The notes under the pieces were generated by a model that did no database searches, was not told where the DNA came from, and saw only the letters and a list, made by a program, of their open reading frames with translations. From an uncultured Phascolarctobacterium sp. (GTDB lineage Bacteria > Bacillota > Negativicutes > Acidaminococcales > Acidaminococcaceae), in assembly GCF_905212365.1 (NCBI RefSeq), contig NZ_CAJMEH010000018.1:1-30397 (forward strand): a stretch of DNA of 30,397 nt, written 5' to 3'. Position numbers and translations under genes: made by a program. Shown here piece by piece: positions 23,777 through 30,397 of this stretch. Positions within the stretch are counted from its first letter, which is position 1, and every line of letters starts with the position of its first letter.

Positions 23777-23839
23777 TAAAGGTAGATTATTTTGCTGACG
23801 GCGAGCCGCCAGCTTCACAGCACCTGGAGGTATAGAGAT

Positions 23840-24925
23840 ATGGCAGAAAAAATTATCCTGACCGGCGACCGCCCCACCGGCCGGCTGCATGTAGGCCACT
23901 ATGTAGGCTCTTTGCGCGAACGCGTGCGCCTGCAAAATTCCGGCGAATTTGATAAAGTATATATTATGATTGCCGACGCTCAGGCATTGACGGACAATGC
24001 GGAGCATCCGGAAAAAGTCCGCAAAAATATTATCGAGGTAGCGCTGGACTATCTGGCCTGCGGCCTGGACCCTGCCAAGACTACGATTTTCGTCCAGTCC
24101 ATGGTGCCGCAGCTTACGGAGCTGACCTTTTACTATATGAATCTGGTCACAGTATCCCGCGTACAGCGCAACCCGACCGTAAAAACAGAAATCAAGATGC
24201 GCAACTTTGAAGCAAGCATTCCCGTAGGCTTCTTCGTTTATCCCATCAGCCAGGCAGCCGACATCACCGCCTTCCGCGCCACCACCGTTCCCGTTGGCGA
24301 GGACCAGATGCCCATGCTGGAGCAATGCAAGGAAATTGTGCATAAATTTAATTCCGTTTACGGCGAAACCCTGACCATGCCTGAAATCGTGCTGCCCAGC
24401 AACGACGCCTGCATGCGTCTGCCCGGCATCGACGGCAAAGCCAAGATGAGCAAATCCCTGGGCAACTGCATTTACTTAAGCGATTCTCCCGCCGAGGTCA
24501 AGAAAAAAATCATGTCCATGTACACCGACCCCGACCATATCCGCGTAGAGGACCCCGGCAAGATTGAAGGCAACTGCGTCTTTACTTATCTGGACGCCTT
24601 CTGCCGTCCTGAGCATTTCGCCAAATATCTGCCCGATTATCAAAGCCTGGACGAGCTCAAGGCTCATTACCAGCGCGGAGGTTTAGGCGACGTTAAGGTA
24701 AAGAAATTCCTCAACAAAGTATTGGAAGAAGAGCTGGCGCCCATCCGTGAGCGCCGCCATATGTGGGAACAGCGTATTCCCGAGGTTTACGAAATTCTGC
24801 GCAAGGGCAGCGAAACCGCAGCCGCAGCCGCAGCCGACACGCTGCACGATGTGCGCGCCGCTATGCGCATCAATTATTTTGAAGATGAAGAGCTGATGCA
24901 TCAGCCCTATGAACCGCAGCATTAA
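23840..24925 (+). CDS. trpS: Tryptophan--tRNA ligase
   Basis: Class I synthetase charging tRNA-Trp, 361 aa. The HIGH-type motif is PTGRLHVGHYVG (12-23) and the KMSKS motif AKMSKSLGN (K202-S206). DAQALTDNAEHPEKV (about 45) and VPVGEDQMPMLEQ (about 150) are family hallmarks. It is slightly longer than the common 330-aa TrpRS, with an extended C-terminal helical region ending in ALA repeats (ETAAAAAADTLHD). ATG 23840 follows GGAGG. The in-frame ATG at 23792 lacks a site and would extend almost to the -10. It has its own consensus promoter and a terminator. Confidence 0.97.
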   Translation: MAEKIILTGDRPTGRLHVGHYVGSLRERVRLQNSGEFDKVYIMIADAQALTDNAEHPEKVRKNIIEVALDYLACGLDPAKTTIFVQSMVPQLTELTFYYMNLVTVSRVQRNPTVKTEIKMRNFEASIPVGFFVYPISQAADITAFRATTVPVGEDQMPMLEQCKEIVHKFNSVYGETLTMPEIVLPSNDACMRLPGIDGKAKMSKSLGNCIYLSDSPAEVKKKIMSMYTDPDHIRVEDPGKIEGNCVFTYLDAFCRPEHFAKYLPDYQSLDELKAHYQRGGLGDVKVKKFLNKVLEEELAPIRERRHMWEQRIPEVYEILRKGSETAAAAAADTLHDVRAAMRINYFEDEELMHQPYEPQH

Positions 24926-24931
24926 TTAACA

Positions 24932-24975
24932 AAAGGTTAGGAACGCCGCCCGACGGTGCGCCTAACCTTTTTCTT
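24932..24975 (+). terminator. Intrinsic terminator of trpS
   Basis: A 10-bp stem (AAAGGTTAGG / CCTAACCTTT, arms 24932-24941 and 24961-24970) with an inner GC-rich helix is followed by TTCTT. The T-tract runs nearly into the GGAGG site of the next gene, so the downstream gene may depend on readthrough. Confidence 0.85.
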
Positions 24976-24989
24976 ATATGGAGGTCTTT

Positions 24990-25475
24990 ATGCAAATGAA
25001 CGCCAATCAGCTGCTAGAGCTTTTAGAGCGGCAGCACATCCCCTGCACAGTGCGCCAGCACCGGCCTATTTACACGGTAGCCGAAGGCTTGGCCCTTGGT
25101 CTGCCGGAAATAGAAGCGGCAGCCAAAAGCCTTTTTATCACTGACGCTAAGCGTCAAAGCTTTTATTTAGCGGTACTGCCCTTGGATAAGCGCCTTGATT
25201 TAAAGCGGCTGCGCGCGCTGCTGCAATCACGCCGCCTCACAATGGCGGCGGCGCAGGACGTACAAGCTATGCTGGACGTAACGCCGGGAGCGGTAACTCC
25301 CCTCGCCTTGCTTGGCAGCAGCCAGCCTATCGCCGTAGTTTTCGACGCAGCGCTGCAAGGAAGAACCGTAGCCATACCCTTGGACGGCAATACGCAAACC
25401 GTTTGGCTGTCCTGCAGCGCTTTGGAAAAGCTGCTGGCTCAGTCCGGCTACGCAGTGCAATACGCAGCACTGTAA
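24990..25475 (+). CDS. YbaK/EbsC-type aminoacyl-tRNA deacylase (PrdX-like prolyl-tRNA editing)
   Basis: A free-standing trans-editing domain, 161 aa, of the YbaK/ProX fold. Such proteins hydrolyse mischarged Ala- or Cys-tRNA-Pro. Visible family features are a central KSLFITDAKRQSFYLAVLPL strand pair (K in AAAKSLF corresponds to the conserved lysine), DKRLDLKRLRALL, a GxVTPLALLGS-type segment (TPGAVTPLALLGSSQPIAVV) and VAIPLDGNTQTVWLS. The start is ATG 24990, with GGAGG five bases upstream; the ATG at 24978 is part of that ribosome site. It is placed directly after trpS with only the trpS terminator between them. Confidence 0.88.
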   Translation: MQMNANQLLELLERQHIPCTVRQHRPIYTVAEGLALGLPEIEAAAKSLFITDAKRQSFYLAVLPLDKRLDLKRLRALLQSRRLTMAAAQDVQAMLDVTPGAVTPLALLGSSQPIAVVFDAALQGRTVAIPLDGNTQTVWLSCSALEKLLAQSGYAVQYAAL

Positions 25476-25487
25476 GGCAGTTTCAGC

Positions 25488-25763
25488 TTATAAATGCTTG
25501 AGATGCACACGATAATCGCGCAGACTTTTTTCATCTGCCTCAGCCAAATCCTCCTCTACTTCGCTTAAAGGCGACATACGAAATTTAAACGGCAGCTCGT
25601 CATACAGCGTACAGAATTTGCAGGCGTGATGAGTACAGCCCGCCGTAGCCTGAATCAAATGCTGCTGTGAAGCCAGGCCAATCTTTGCCCGCCAGATTAC
25701 GTCAGCACCTGCGGCGTACAAATCTGCCTGCCCGAAGATTAAACGCCAGCAGCTGGCAGTTCA
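25488..25763 (-). pseudogene. Remnant of a radical SAM protein gene (N-terminal fragment)
   Basis: The minus-strand frame after a TGA at 25763-25761 stays open to a stop at 25488 and includes ATAGCTHHACKFCTLY, a canonical CxxxCxxC radical SAM motif. FKFRMSPLSEVEEDLAEA follows, as in the radical SAM family with the GCSHNKCTFC signature. The similarity stops there: the next 15 residues (DEKSLRDYRVHLKHL) read as unrelated and end the frame. No TIM-barrel remainder is present anywhere in the neighbourhood. The only start candidate for an intact short protein is TTG at 25721. I treat it as a decayed fragment; its 77-residue frame could not form a functional enzyme. Confidence 0.72.
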
Positions 25764-25852
25764 CTAAAAATTCTTAATAATATCACTTTTGCGTAAAGAT
25801 TCGCAGATGCAATCTCTTCCTAAAAAGTCTTGATAGTGGTAAAATAAAAACA

Positions 25853-25869
25853 TAAGAAATCTTTTCTTA
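25853..25869. promoter_or_regulatory. Inverted repeat upstream of the alcohol dehydrogenase gene
   Basis: TAAGAA-ATCTT-TTCTTA is a perfect 6-bp inverted repeat 25 nt before the start codon. A weak promoter (TTGATA at 25840-25845, 17 bp, then TAAGAA-like) would place it over the -10/start, so it is an operator candidate. Confidence 0.35.
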
Positions 25870-25893
25870 CCAGCATATTTTAGGAGGTGCACC

Positions 25894-27063
25894 ATGGCTA
25901 GATTTACTTTACCACGCGATATTTATTACGGACCCGGCGCTATTGCTGAGCTGAAAGTTTTGGCAGGACACAAAAAAGCGATGATTCTGACCGGCGGCAG
26001 CTCGATGAAACGCGGCGGTTTTTTGCAAAAGGTAGCCGACGTGCTGCACGGCATCGGCATAGAAACCCAATTGTTTGACGGCATCGAACCCGATCCGTCC
26101 ATAGATACTGTTTTTAAGGGCGCGGCAGCCATGCGTGCCTTTGAGCCCGACGTAATTATCGCCATCGGCGGCGGCTCGCCCATCGACGCAGCGAAAGCTA
26201 TGTGGGTATTTTACGAGCATCCGGACAAAACCTTTGACGATATCAAGGACCCCTTCACTATTCCCAAGCTGCGCAATAAAGCGATTTTTGTAGCTATTCC
26301 CTCCACCAGCGGCACCGCTACGGAGGTTACAGCCTTCTCGGTAATTACTGATTATAAATCCAACATCAAATATCCGCTGGCAGATTTTGAAATCACGCCG
26401 GATATCGCCATTTTAGATACGGATATCCCGCTGACCATGCCCAAGACATTAACGGCTCACACCGGCATGGACGCTTTAACCCACGCTATCGAAGCCTACG
26501 TAGCCACCGCCCGCAGCAAATTCTCGGACGCGCTGGCACTGCAGGCCATCAGCGATATTTACGACAGCCTGGTAGCCAGCTACTACGGCGATAAAGCGGC
26601 CCGCGATAAAATGCATATCGCTCAGTGTCTGGCAGGCATGGCCTTCTCCAACGCTTTGCTGGGCATTGCCCACAGTCTGGCTCATAAAACCGGCGCCGTT
26701 TTCCATATTCCCCACGGCTGCTGCAACGCTATACTGCTGCCGTCGGTTATCGAATATAACGCTAAAGCCTGCGGCGCACGTTATGCAGAAATTGCCCGCC
26801 GCATCGGCCTGCCCGGCGCTACGGACGAGCAGCTGACTGCCGCGTTGGTAGATTCCATTAAAGGGCTCAACCAAAAGCTAGGCATCGCTCAAACCTATAA
26901 GGACAACGGCGTCAGCGAAGAGCTGCTGCTGGAAAACGCCGACGCTATTGCCGCTAATGCAGTGCTTGATCCCTGCACCAGCTCCAACCCGCGTCCTATC
27001 GACAATGAGCAAATGAAGCAAGTACTGCTGTGCGCTTATTACGGCACGCCGGTAACATTCTAA
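25894..27063 (+). CDS. Iron-containing (type III) alcohol dehydrogenase
   Basis: NAD(P)-dependent dehydrogenase, 389 aa, cytoplasmic. The N-terminal nucleotide domain has YYGPGAIAEL and IAIGGGSPIDAAK (GGGS 92-95). The C-terminal metal domain has D193 and H197 (GMDALTHAIEAY), H260 (GIAHSLAHKTGAVFHIPHG) and H274, matching the Fe/Zn ligands of FucO-type enzymes. IPSTSGTATEVTAFSVIT is typical of 1,3-propanediol and 4-hydroxybutyrate/butanol dehydrogenase-like members. It likely interconverts an alcohol and an aldehyde in fermentation; the substrate is unresolved. The ATG follows AGGAGGTG. The gene is monocistronic, with a palindrome in the promoter region and a strong bidirectional terminator downstream. 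Confidence 0.93.
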   Translation: MARFTLPRDIYYGPGAIAELKVLAGHKKAMILTGGSSMKRGGFLQKVADVLHGIGIETQLFDGIEPDPSIDTVFKGAAAMRAFEPDVIIAIGGGSPIDAAKAMWVFYEHPDKTFDDIKDPFTIPKLRNKAIFVAIPSTSGTATEVTAFSVITDYKSNIKYPLADFEITPDIAILDTDIPLTMPKTLTAHTGMDALTHAIEAYVATARSKFSDALALQAISDIYDSLVASYYGDKAARDKMHIAQCLAGMAFSNALLGIAHSLAHKTGAVFHIPHGCCNAILLPSVIEYNAKACGARYAEIARRIGLPGATDEQLTAALVDSIKGLNQKLGIAQTYKDNGVSEELLLENADAIAANAVLDPCTSSNPRPIDNEQMKQVLLCAYYGTPVTF

Positions 27064-27074
27064 AATTAAATCAC

Positions 27075-27110
27075 AAAAGCGCAGGCTTCGCGGCCTGCGC
27101 TTTTGCTTTT
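27075..27110. terminator. Bidirectional intrinsic terminator between convergent genes
   Basis: A perfect 12-bp stem (AAAAGCGCAGGC / GCCTGCGCTTTT, arms 27075-27086 and 27093-27104), loop TTCGCG, has a T-rich run on both sides. It serves the plus-strand alcohol dehydrogenase gene and the minus-strand GNAT gene. Confidence 0.92.
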
Positions 27111-27123
27111 ACGGTCATACTAT

Positions 27124-27564
27124 TTACATTCTCCTCAATAAAATTTTGGCATTGACCTGAAAGCCATAGCTTTCGTATAAACGAACGGCGTCGTCGTTGC
27201 CGTCCACAACCTTCACTTCTATCTGCTCTGCGTTTTGCTGGCGCAGCACTGCCATGGCCCAATCCATCAGCGCCCTGCCATATCCTTTGCGGCGAAACTC
27301 CGGCAAAACCACAAGATAATCTATTTTGCCGCGTCTATTGGCCACGTCTACCTTGCAAAAGCCAAGCACACGCTGTCCGTCCTCAACCACCGCAATCCGT
27401 GAGCTCTGTGAACGCAGAGCTTCGGCGAACATATCTAATGTTACGTCATGCTGGCGGTTGGGGTAAAGCCCTTTAAAATTATGCGATACTTCATTATGAT
27501 AAGCGGCCAAGGCCTCCAAGCATTCCCGCAGCTTAAAAACCTCGTCAGCCGTAATTTCTCTCAT
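27124..27564 (-). CDS. GNAT family N-acetyltransferase
   Basis: Single-domain acetyl-CoA-dependent acetyltransferase, 146 aa. The acetyl-CoA-binding motif A is visible as IDYLVVLPEFRRKGYGRALM (about residues 81-100, RxxGxG). A typical C-terminal DGNDDAVRLYESYGFQ (motif B) follows. The acceptor substrate is unknown. The ATG at 27564 is preceded by GAGGAGGG, rather distant. It lies 48 nt after the carbamoylase-type hydrolase gene on the same strand and is likely co-transcribed with it. It ends at the bidirectional terminator. Confidence 0.9.
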   Translation of the reverse strand: MREITADEVFKLRECLEALAAYHNEVSHNFKGLYPNRQHDVTLDMFAEALRSQSSRIAVVEDGQRVLGFCKVDVANRRGKIDYLVVLPEFRRKGYGRALMDWAMAVLRQQNAEQIEVKVVDGNDDAVRLYESYGFQVNAKILLRRM

Positions 27565-27612
27565 AAACTGCCGCCCTCCTCAGTAATTTTCACAAAACCA
27601 AAAGCTTTTATG

Positions 27613-28854
27613 CTACTCACTAAAAGCGTGCTTTTCGTTCAATGCCAGCAAAGTATCATACAAAACTTGCGTTGCGGCAGCCAAATCCTGCGCGCTGCTG
27701 CGTTCTTCCGGGCAATGGCTGCGCCCGCCCTCGCTGGGAACGAACAGCATAGCCGCAGGCATACGCCCGCCAAATATCTGCGCATCGTGACCTGCGCCGC
27801 TGGGCAAATACATATAACTGAATCCTCGCCGCAAGCAGCTGGCTTCCAGCTGTTTTTTTATACCGCCATCCATAAAAACAGGCTGCTCCGTCAGCAGCTC
27901 CTCCACGGTAACCTTCATTTGCATAGCGTCTGCCAAGCGCTGCACATCTGCCGTCAGCATTTCATACTGCTCCTGTATAGCTATGGCGTCAACGCCGCGA
28001 ATATCCACAGTAAACGCAACCTGCTGCGGAATGATATTCATTACGTTAGGCTCCACCTGCAAAAATCCTACTGTCGCTACGCTGCCAGGATAGCGGCGCG
28101 CTCTGTCGCCAATTTTGCTGATTGCCTTAGCCGCCAATTCCAAAGCATCCTTTCGCATATGCATCGGCATAGTTCCGGCATGATCGGCCTGACCGTAAAC
28201 AGTTACCAGAGCTCGCTTAATCCCCACAATAACGTCAACTATACCCAGTTGCTTACCAGCAGCTTCCAACACAGGTCCTTGTTCGATGTGTATTTCCAAA
28301 AAAGCTGAAATATCCGTCCGACGATGACCTGCTATTTCCTCCGGCTGCAGGCCAAAGTCAGCCATAGCCTGATAAACGCTAACGCCGTCGGCATCTACCA
28401 AAGCTTTGATATCAGCAACGCTCAGCTGCCCTGCTAATACCTTGCCCGTAAACAAGCCTGCGTGAAAGCGCGCGCCTTCTTCGTCGTTAGTTGCGATAAC
28501 TTCTAACGAATAATAGGGCTGCGACTGCTGCCGCTGTAATGCACGCGCTGCCTCAATAGCGCACACCACACCGGCGATACCGTCGTAGGCTCCACCGTGC
28601 TTTACCGAATCGTAATGCGAGCCAATCATAATCGTTTCAGGAACAAGTCCCTCCAAACGCCCTATTACCGCGCCGGAATTATCCAATCGCACATGCAGGC
28701 CCGCCTCTGTCATCAGCTGGCTTAAATAAGCACAAGCATCCTTGGCTTCCTTCGTATAGGGCAGCCGCGTAACGCCTGCACCCGGAGTAGCAGTAAACTT
28801 TTGCAGCTCCGCCAACTCCTGCTCTATATTTGCCGCAACAGCTAGTAAATTCAT
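27613..28854 (-). CDS. M20 family Zn-dependent hydrolase (N-carbamoyl-L-amino-acid hydrolase / allantoate amidohydrolase type)
   Basis: Di-metal amidohydrolase of the hydantoinase/carbamoylase family, 413 aa (family about 400-420). Metal-site motifs are GSHYDSV (H80), GAYDGIAGV (D91), TNDEEGARF (catalytic and ligand Glu at 125-126), LEIHIEQGP (H189) and the C-terminal GGRSHCPEE. SGAGHDAQIF is also diagnostic. Members hydrolyse N-carbamoyl amino acids, allantoate, ureidoglycolate or beta-ureidopropionate; the sequence does not single one out. The ATG at 28854 has AGGAGG eight bases upstream. A TATAAT (28913-28918) within the adjoining transposase remnant may be its -10. A GNAT gene follows after 48 nt. 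Confidence 0.9.
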   Translation of the reverse strand: MNLLAVAANIEQELAELQKFTATPGAGVTRLPYTKEAKDACAYLSQLMTEAGLHVRLDNSGAVIGRLEGLVPETIMIGSHYDSVKHGGAYDGIAGVVCAIEAARALQRQQSQPYYSLEVIATNDEEGARFHAGLFTGKVLAGQLSVADIKALVDADGVSVYQAMADFGLQPEEIAGHRRTDISAFLEIHIEQGPVLEAAGKQLGIVDVIVGIKRALVTVYGQADHAGTMPMHMRKDALELAAKAISKIGDRARRYPGSVATVGFLQVEPNVMNIIPQQVAFTVDIRGVDAIAIQEQYEMLTADVQRLADAMQMKVTVEELLTEQPVFMDGGIKKQLEASCLRRGFSYMYLPSGAGHDAQIFGGRMPAAMLFVPSEGGRSHCPEERSSAQDLAAATQVLYDTLLALNEKHAFSE

Positions 28855-28867
28855 ACATATCGCCTCC

Positions 28868-29086
28868 TCGCAAAATGAATTTTACAGCTTACTAAAAAAT
28901 TGCCATAATGAGATTATAAATTTCTTTACCTTGATTAATGGGCGACGAATAAATAATAGCTTTATGGAATCTAAGAACAGACTGATAGAAAAGATTATTT
29001 TTAACGCTAACGGCCTTAAAAATTTTAAAAGAACAAGAAACAGATTATTGTACTGTCTAAATCCAAACGATACTTTTAGTTTATAA
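28868..29086 (+). pseudogene. C-terminal remnant of an ISL3-type transposase
   Basis: A plus-strand frame of about 72 codons, open from around 28868 to the TAA at 29084-29086, reads like the C terminus of ISL3-family transposases. It contains EIINFFTLINGRRINNS, then FMESKNRLIEKIIFNANGLK, then NFKRTRNRLLYCLNPNDTF. The NGRRxxN...ExxN...IK...NANGxxNF...RxRNRxLY pattern is characteristic, from memory of the family. The rest of the gene (catalytic DDE domain) is absent: upstream of 28868 the sequence is the neighbouring hydrolase's ribosome site. The internal ATG at 28964 has no ribosome site. The region is more AT-rich than its neighbours. It is directly followed by a hairpin and a tandem repeat array that may be the element's right end. 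Confidence 0.72.
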
Positions 29087-29136
29087 ATAAAAATGGTCTA
29101 TGCCAAATTCGTCGGATGATGATTTTGGCATAGGCC
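29083..29136 (-). terminator. Long hairpin with T-tract, downstream of the repeat array
   Basis: A 13-bp inverted repeat with one mismatch (GGTCTATGCCAAA 29095-29107 / TTTGGCATAGGCC 29124-29136) with a 16-nt loop. On the minus strand it is followed by ATTTTTATTTATAA, so it reads as a rho-independent terminator for a transcript crossing the repeat array. It lies just past the transposase remnant's stop codon and could instead be an end structure of the mobile element. Confidence 0.65.
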
Positions 29137-29248
29137 ACAGACTTTGCAAAAGCGCAACCACACAACTGACAAAGCGAAACCACAGTCTTGCAAAAGCGCC
29201 CACCACACAAACGTTAGAGCGCCGACCACAGCTTTTGGCAAAGGCCCA
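29135..29248. repeat. Five tandem degenerate 22-23 bp repeats
   Basis: CCACA occurs at 29135, 29158, 29180, 29203 and 29226, spacings 23, 22, 23 and 23. Units 1, 3 and 5 are CCACAG followed by a CTTTTGCAAAAG-like core and GCG/GGC. Units 2 and 4 are CCACAC followed by AAC... and AGCG. The basic repeat is therefore dimeric, about 45 bp. A degenerate extra unit (GATTTTGGCATAGG) precedes unit 1 and resembles unit 5. On the minus strand unit 2 (CGCTTTGTCAGTTGTGTGG) resembles the terminal inverted repeats I recall for ISL3 elements, so the array may be transposase-binding end sites. That assignment is an inference. Confidence 0.7.
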
Positions 29249-29256
29249 AATTTTTG

Positions 29257-29270
29257 AAGTAAAATTACTT
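29257..29270. repeat. Short perfect inverted repeat
   Basis: AAGTAA-AA-TTACTT, 6-bp arms with a 2-bp centre, lies between the tandem array and the porin terminator. Its size suits a dimeric regulator site, but no promoter is visible next to it. Confidence 0.35.
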
Positions 29271-29315
29271 ACAAGGCGAAATAATGTTGGCTACAAGAAT
29301 ACCAAAAGCAATCAT

Positions 29316-29344
29316 CAAAAAAAGGGACGACCTCAGCCGTCCCT
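29316..29344 (-). terminator. Intrinsic terminator of the porin gene
   Basis: A perfect 7-bp stem (AGGGACG / CGTCCCT, arms 29323-29329 and 29338-29344) with an 8-nt loop is followed on the minus strand by TTTTTTT. It lies about 37 nt after the porin stop codon. Confidence 0.92.
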
Positions 29345-29381
29345 AAATTTTTGAGAAGTATTAACTTGTCTAAGGGTTAGA

Positions 29382-30397
29382 TTAGAAAGTGAATACTACT
29401 TGGCTCCAAAGGGTGCTTACATCTTTGCTGCCTTCTTTGGATTCCAGGTCATACCATTCAACTTGGCCAACAATGTTCTTAGCGAATGCATAGTTAGCAA
29501 ATACGCTGTAACCCTTGAAGCCTTGAGAAGTAACATTGTTGTAGCTGTCGCCATAACCGTTCATGGTATGGTCAATATAAGCAGCTTGACCCATATCATA
29601 GTAACGAGCAACTAAGCCCCAAGAACCAGGTTGAGAAGCTTTAGCGCCTTTGTAGGACAATTTTGCTACATAACCGTCGTCATCGCCTTTAGCAGCATCA
29701 TCATCGCCGCTCAGATAATCAAAACGCAGTTTTACATTCTTATCAAATGCATATTCAGCACCGATGTTCCAAATGTCGCGATCGTCGTCAATCTTAGTTT
29801 TCCAAGCTTTGCCAGCTCCATTATCATCTGCATATTTTTCATAATCGAATGCATAGTAGCCGCCGTGCAGTTCCAAAGCACCAACATTACCGGATACGGT
29901 TGCATAATAAGTGGTGTCAGCATTAGGATTATTATTAACAAAAGCATCGTCAGCTGCTTTGTAAGTAGAAGCTTCTACAGTCTGGTCAGCTTTGCCGTAA
30001 CCAGCTACGATTTTTACATCCTTGCCATAAGTAACTTGGATGCCATCAAAACGGTTATCGTATACATTACCATCAACTAAGTTCAAGTTGTAACGACCAG
30101 CTTGTACTTTGAGTCCGCCAAGTTTACCGTTGATGTAAGCACGTTGGAATTTGGTGTCTTCATCACCAGCGTTGTCATGATACAAATCTTGTTCGTTTTG
30201 AATCATACCGGTATAAGTCCAGTCTTCGTTAATAGCACCAGTAAACCAAATACGAGAACGCAGTTTGCTGCCATTAGCTTTGTCATCGCCGCCATTATCA
30301 GTGTAATGATAACGAACTTCGCCGGTAATCTTTACAGCATCAGCTTTCTTTTCCAGGTTAGCAACGCGAACGCCCAGAGTATCCAGCTCGTCAGCAA
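29382..30397 (-). CDS. OmpM-like outer-membrane porin (5' end beyond the right edge)
   Basis: The minus-strand frame is open from the right window edge to a stop at 29382, giving about 338 residues. The visible N-terminal part, ADELDTLGVRVANLEKKADA, is the short coiled-coil linker that in Negativicutes OmpM-type proteins follows the SLH domain, which here would lie outside the window. The rest is a beta-barrel: alternating amphipathic strands, acidic loops (GGDDKANG, DDDAAKGDDDG), no cysteine, and a terminal aromatic strand LWSQVVFTF ending in Phe. Such proteins tether the outer membrane to peptidoglycan and act as channels. Codon use is more strongly biased than that of its neighbours, consistent with high expression. 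An internal Met at 30206 is not the start. Confidence 0.9.
   Translation of the reverse strand, partial: ADELDTLGVRVANLEKKADAVKITGEVRYHYTDNGGDDKANGSKLRSRIWFTGAINEDWTYTGMIQNEQDLYHDNAGDEDTKFQRAYINGKLGGLKVQAGRYNLNLVDGNVYDNRFDGIQVTYGKDVKIVAGYGKADQTVEASTYKAADDAFVNNNPNADTTYYATVSGNVGALELHGGYYAFDYEKYADDNGAGKAWKTKIDDDRDIWNIGAEYAFDKNVKLRFDYLSGDDDAAKGDDDGYVAKLSYKGAKASQPGSWGLVARYYDMGQAAYIDHTMNGYGDSYNNVTSQGFKGYSVFANYAFAKNIVGQVEWYDLESKEGSKDVSTLWSQVVFTF

Noticed and set aside
23777..23839. T-box or tryptophan-sensing leader before trpS
   Set aside because: Only about 60 nt separate the -10 from trpS. No T-box core, terminator or Trp-codon leader peptide is visible.
27448..28308. Plus-strand 286-codon open frame opposite the hydrolase and GNAT genes
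   Set aside because: Overlaps two well-supported genes and has no start signal or motif.
29113..29248. Possible CRISPR array
   Set aside because: The units are contiguous 22-23 bp repeats with no unique spacers, and no cas genes are present.
29100..29354. Plus-strand 84-codon open frame over the tandem array, with a 15-residue periodicity (HRLCKSATTQ.. / HSLAKAPTTQ..)
   Set aside because: The periodicity is the DNA repeat read in frame. The last unit breaks phase (46 bp), there is no ribosome site, and the frame runs through the porin terminator.

Overview
This window looks like chromosomal DNA from a diderm Firmicute of the class Negativicutes, probably an Acidaminococcaceae relative such as Phascolarctobacterium. 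That placement is an inference. It rests on an OmpM-type outer-membrane porin (linker, then beta-barrel ending in Phe) alongside clearly Firmicute features: a T-box leader on valS, AddAB instead of RecBCD, a PerR-rubrerythrin operon and AGGAGG ribosome binding sites. Most genes lie on the minus strand. No rRNA, tRNA, CRISPR array or prophage was seen.

Layout, left to right. 1-4961 is a minus-strand operon: sigma-70-like promoter, T-box leader, valS, folC, then an O-antigen ligase-like membrane protein cut by the window edge. 5026-6962 holds a PepT-like M20 peptidase and exonuclease III. 7010-7996 is a D-2-hydroxyacid dehydrogenase. 8079-14775 is addB-addA plus a small membrane protein translationally coupled to addA. 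14875-16044 is perR-rubrerythrin, with a PerR-box-like palindrome on the promoter. 16225-18881 carries two exported proteins of unknown function around a transaldolase/FSA-type aldolase. 18900-20467 is a zinc-ribbon microprotein and an AbgA-like amidohydrolase. 20566-23720 contains an orphan 101-aa gene, a SIMPL-domain exported protein, and a small exported protein just upstream of an NSS sodium symporter. 23748-25475 is trpS and a YbaK/PrdX-type prolyl-tRNA editing protein. 25488-25763 is a radical SAM gene remnant. 25894-27063 is a type III alcohol dehydrogenase. 27124-28854 is a GNAT acetyltransferase and a carbamoylase/allantoate-amidohydrolase-type M20 enzyme. 28868-29344 is a decayed mobile-element scar and the porin terminator. 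29382 to the right edge is the porin.

The genes are mostly housekeeping: aminoacyl-tRNA supply and editing (valS, trpS, YbaK-like), folate (folC, possibly AbgA-like), DNA repair (addAB, exonuclease III), peroxide defence (perR-rbr), peptide and amino-acid-derivative hydrolysis (three M20-fold enzymes plus an NSS transporter) and the cell envelope (O-antigen ligase-like protein, porin, exported proteins). Many transcription units end in clear rho-independent terminators.

The least ordinary stretch is 28868-29248. A C-terminal fragment of what reads as an ISL3-type transposase is followed by a terminator-like hairpin and five tandem, alternating 22-23 bp repeats. I found no convincing new multi-gene defence or biosynthetic system. 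The best leads are this repeat array, the Fe-S-type cysteine motifs in both AddA and AddB with no Walker A in AddB, an Asn at a usual PerR metal-ligand position, and several uncharacterised exported proteins.
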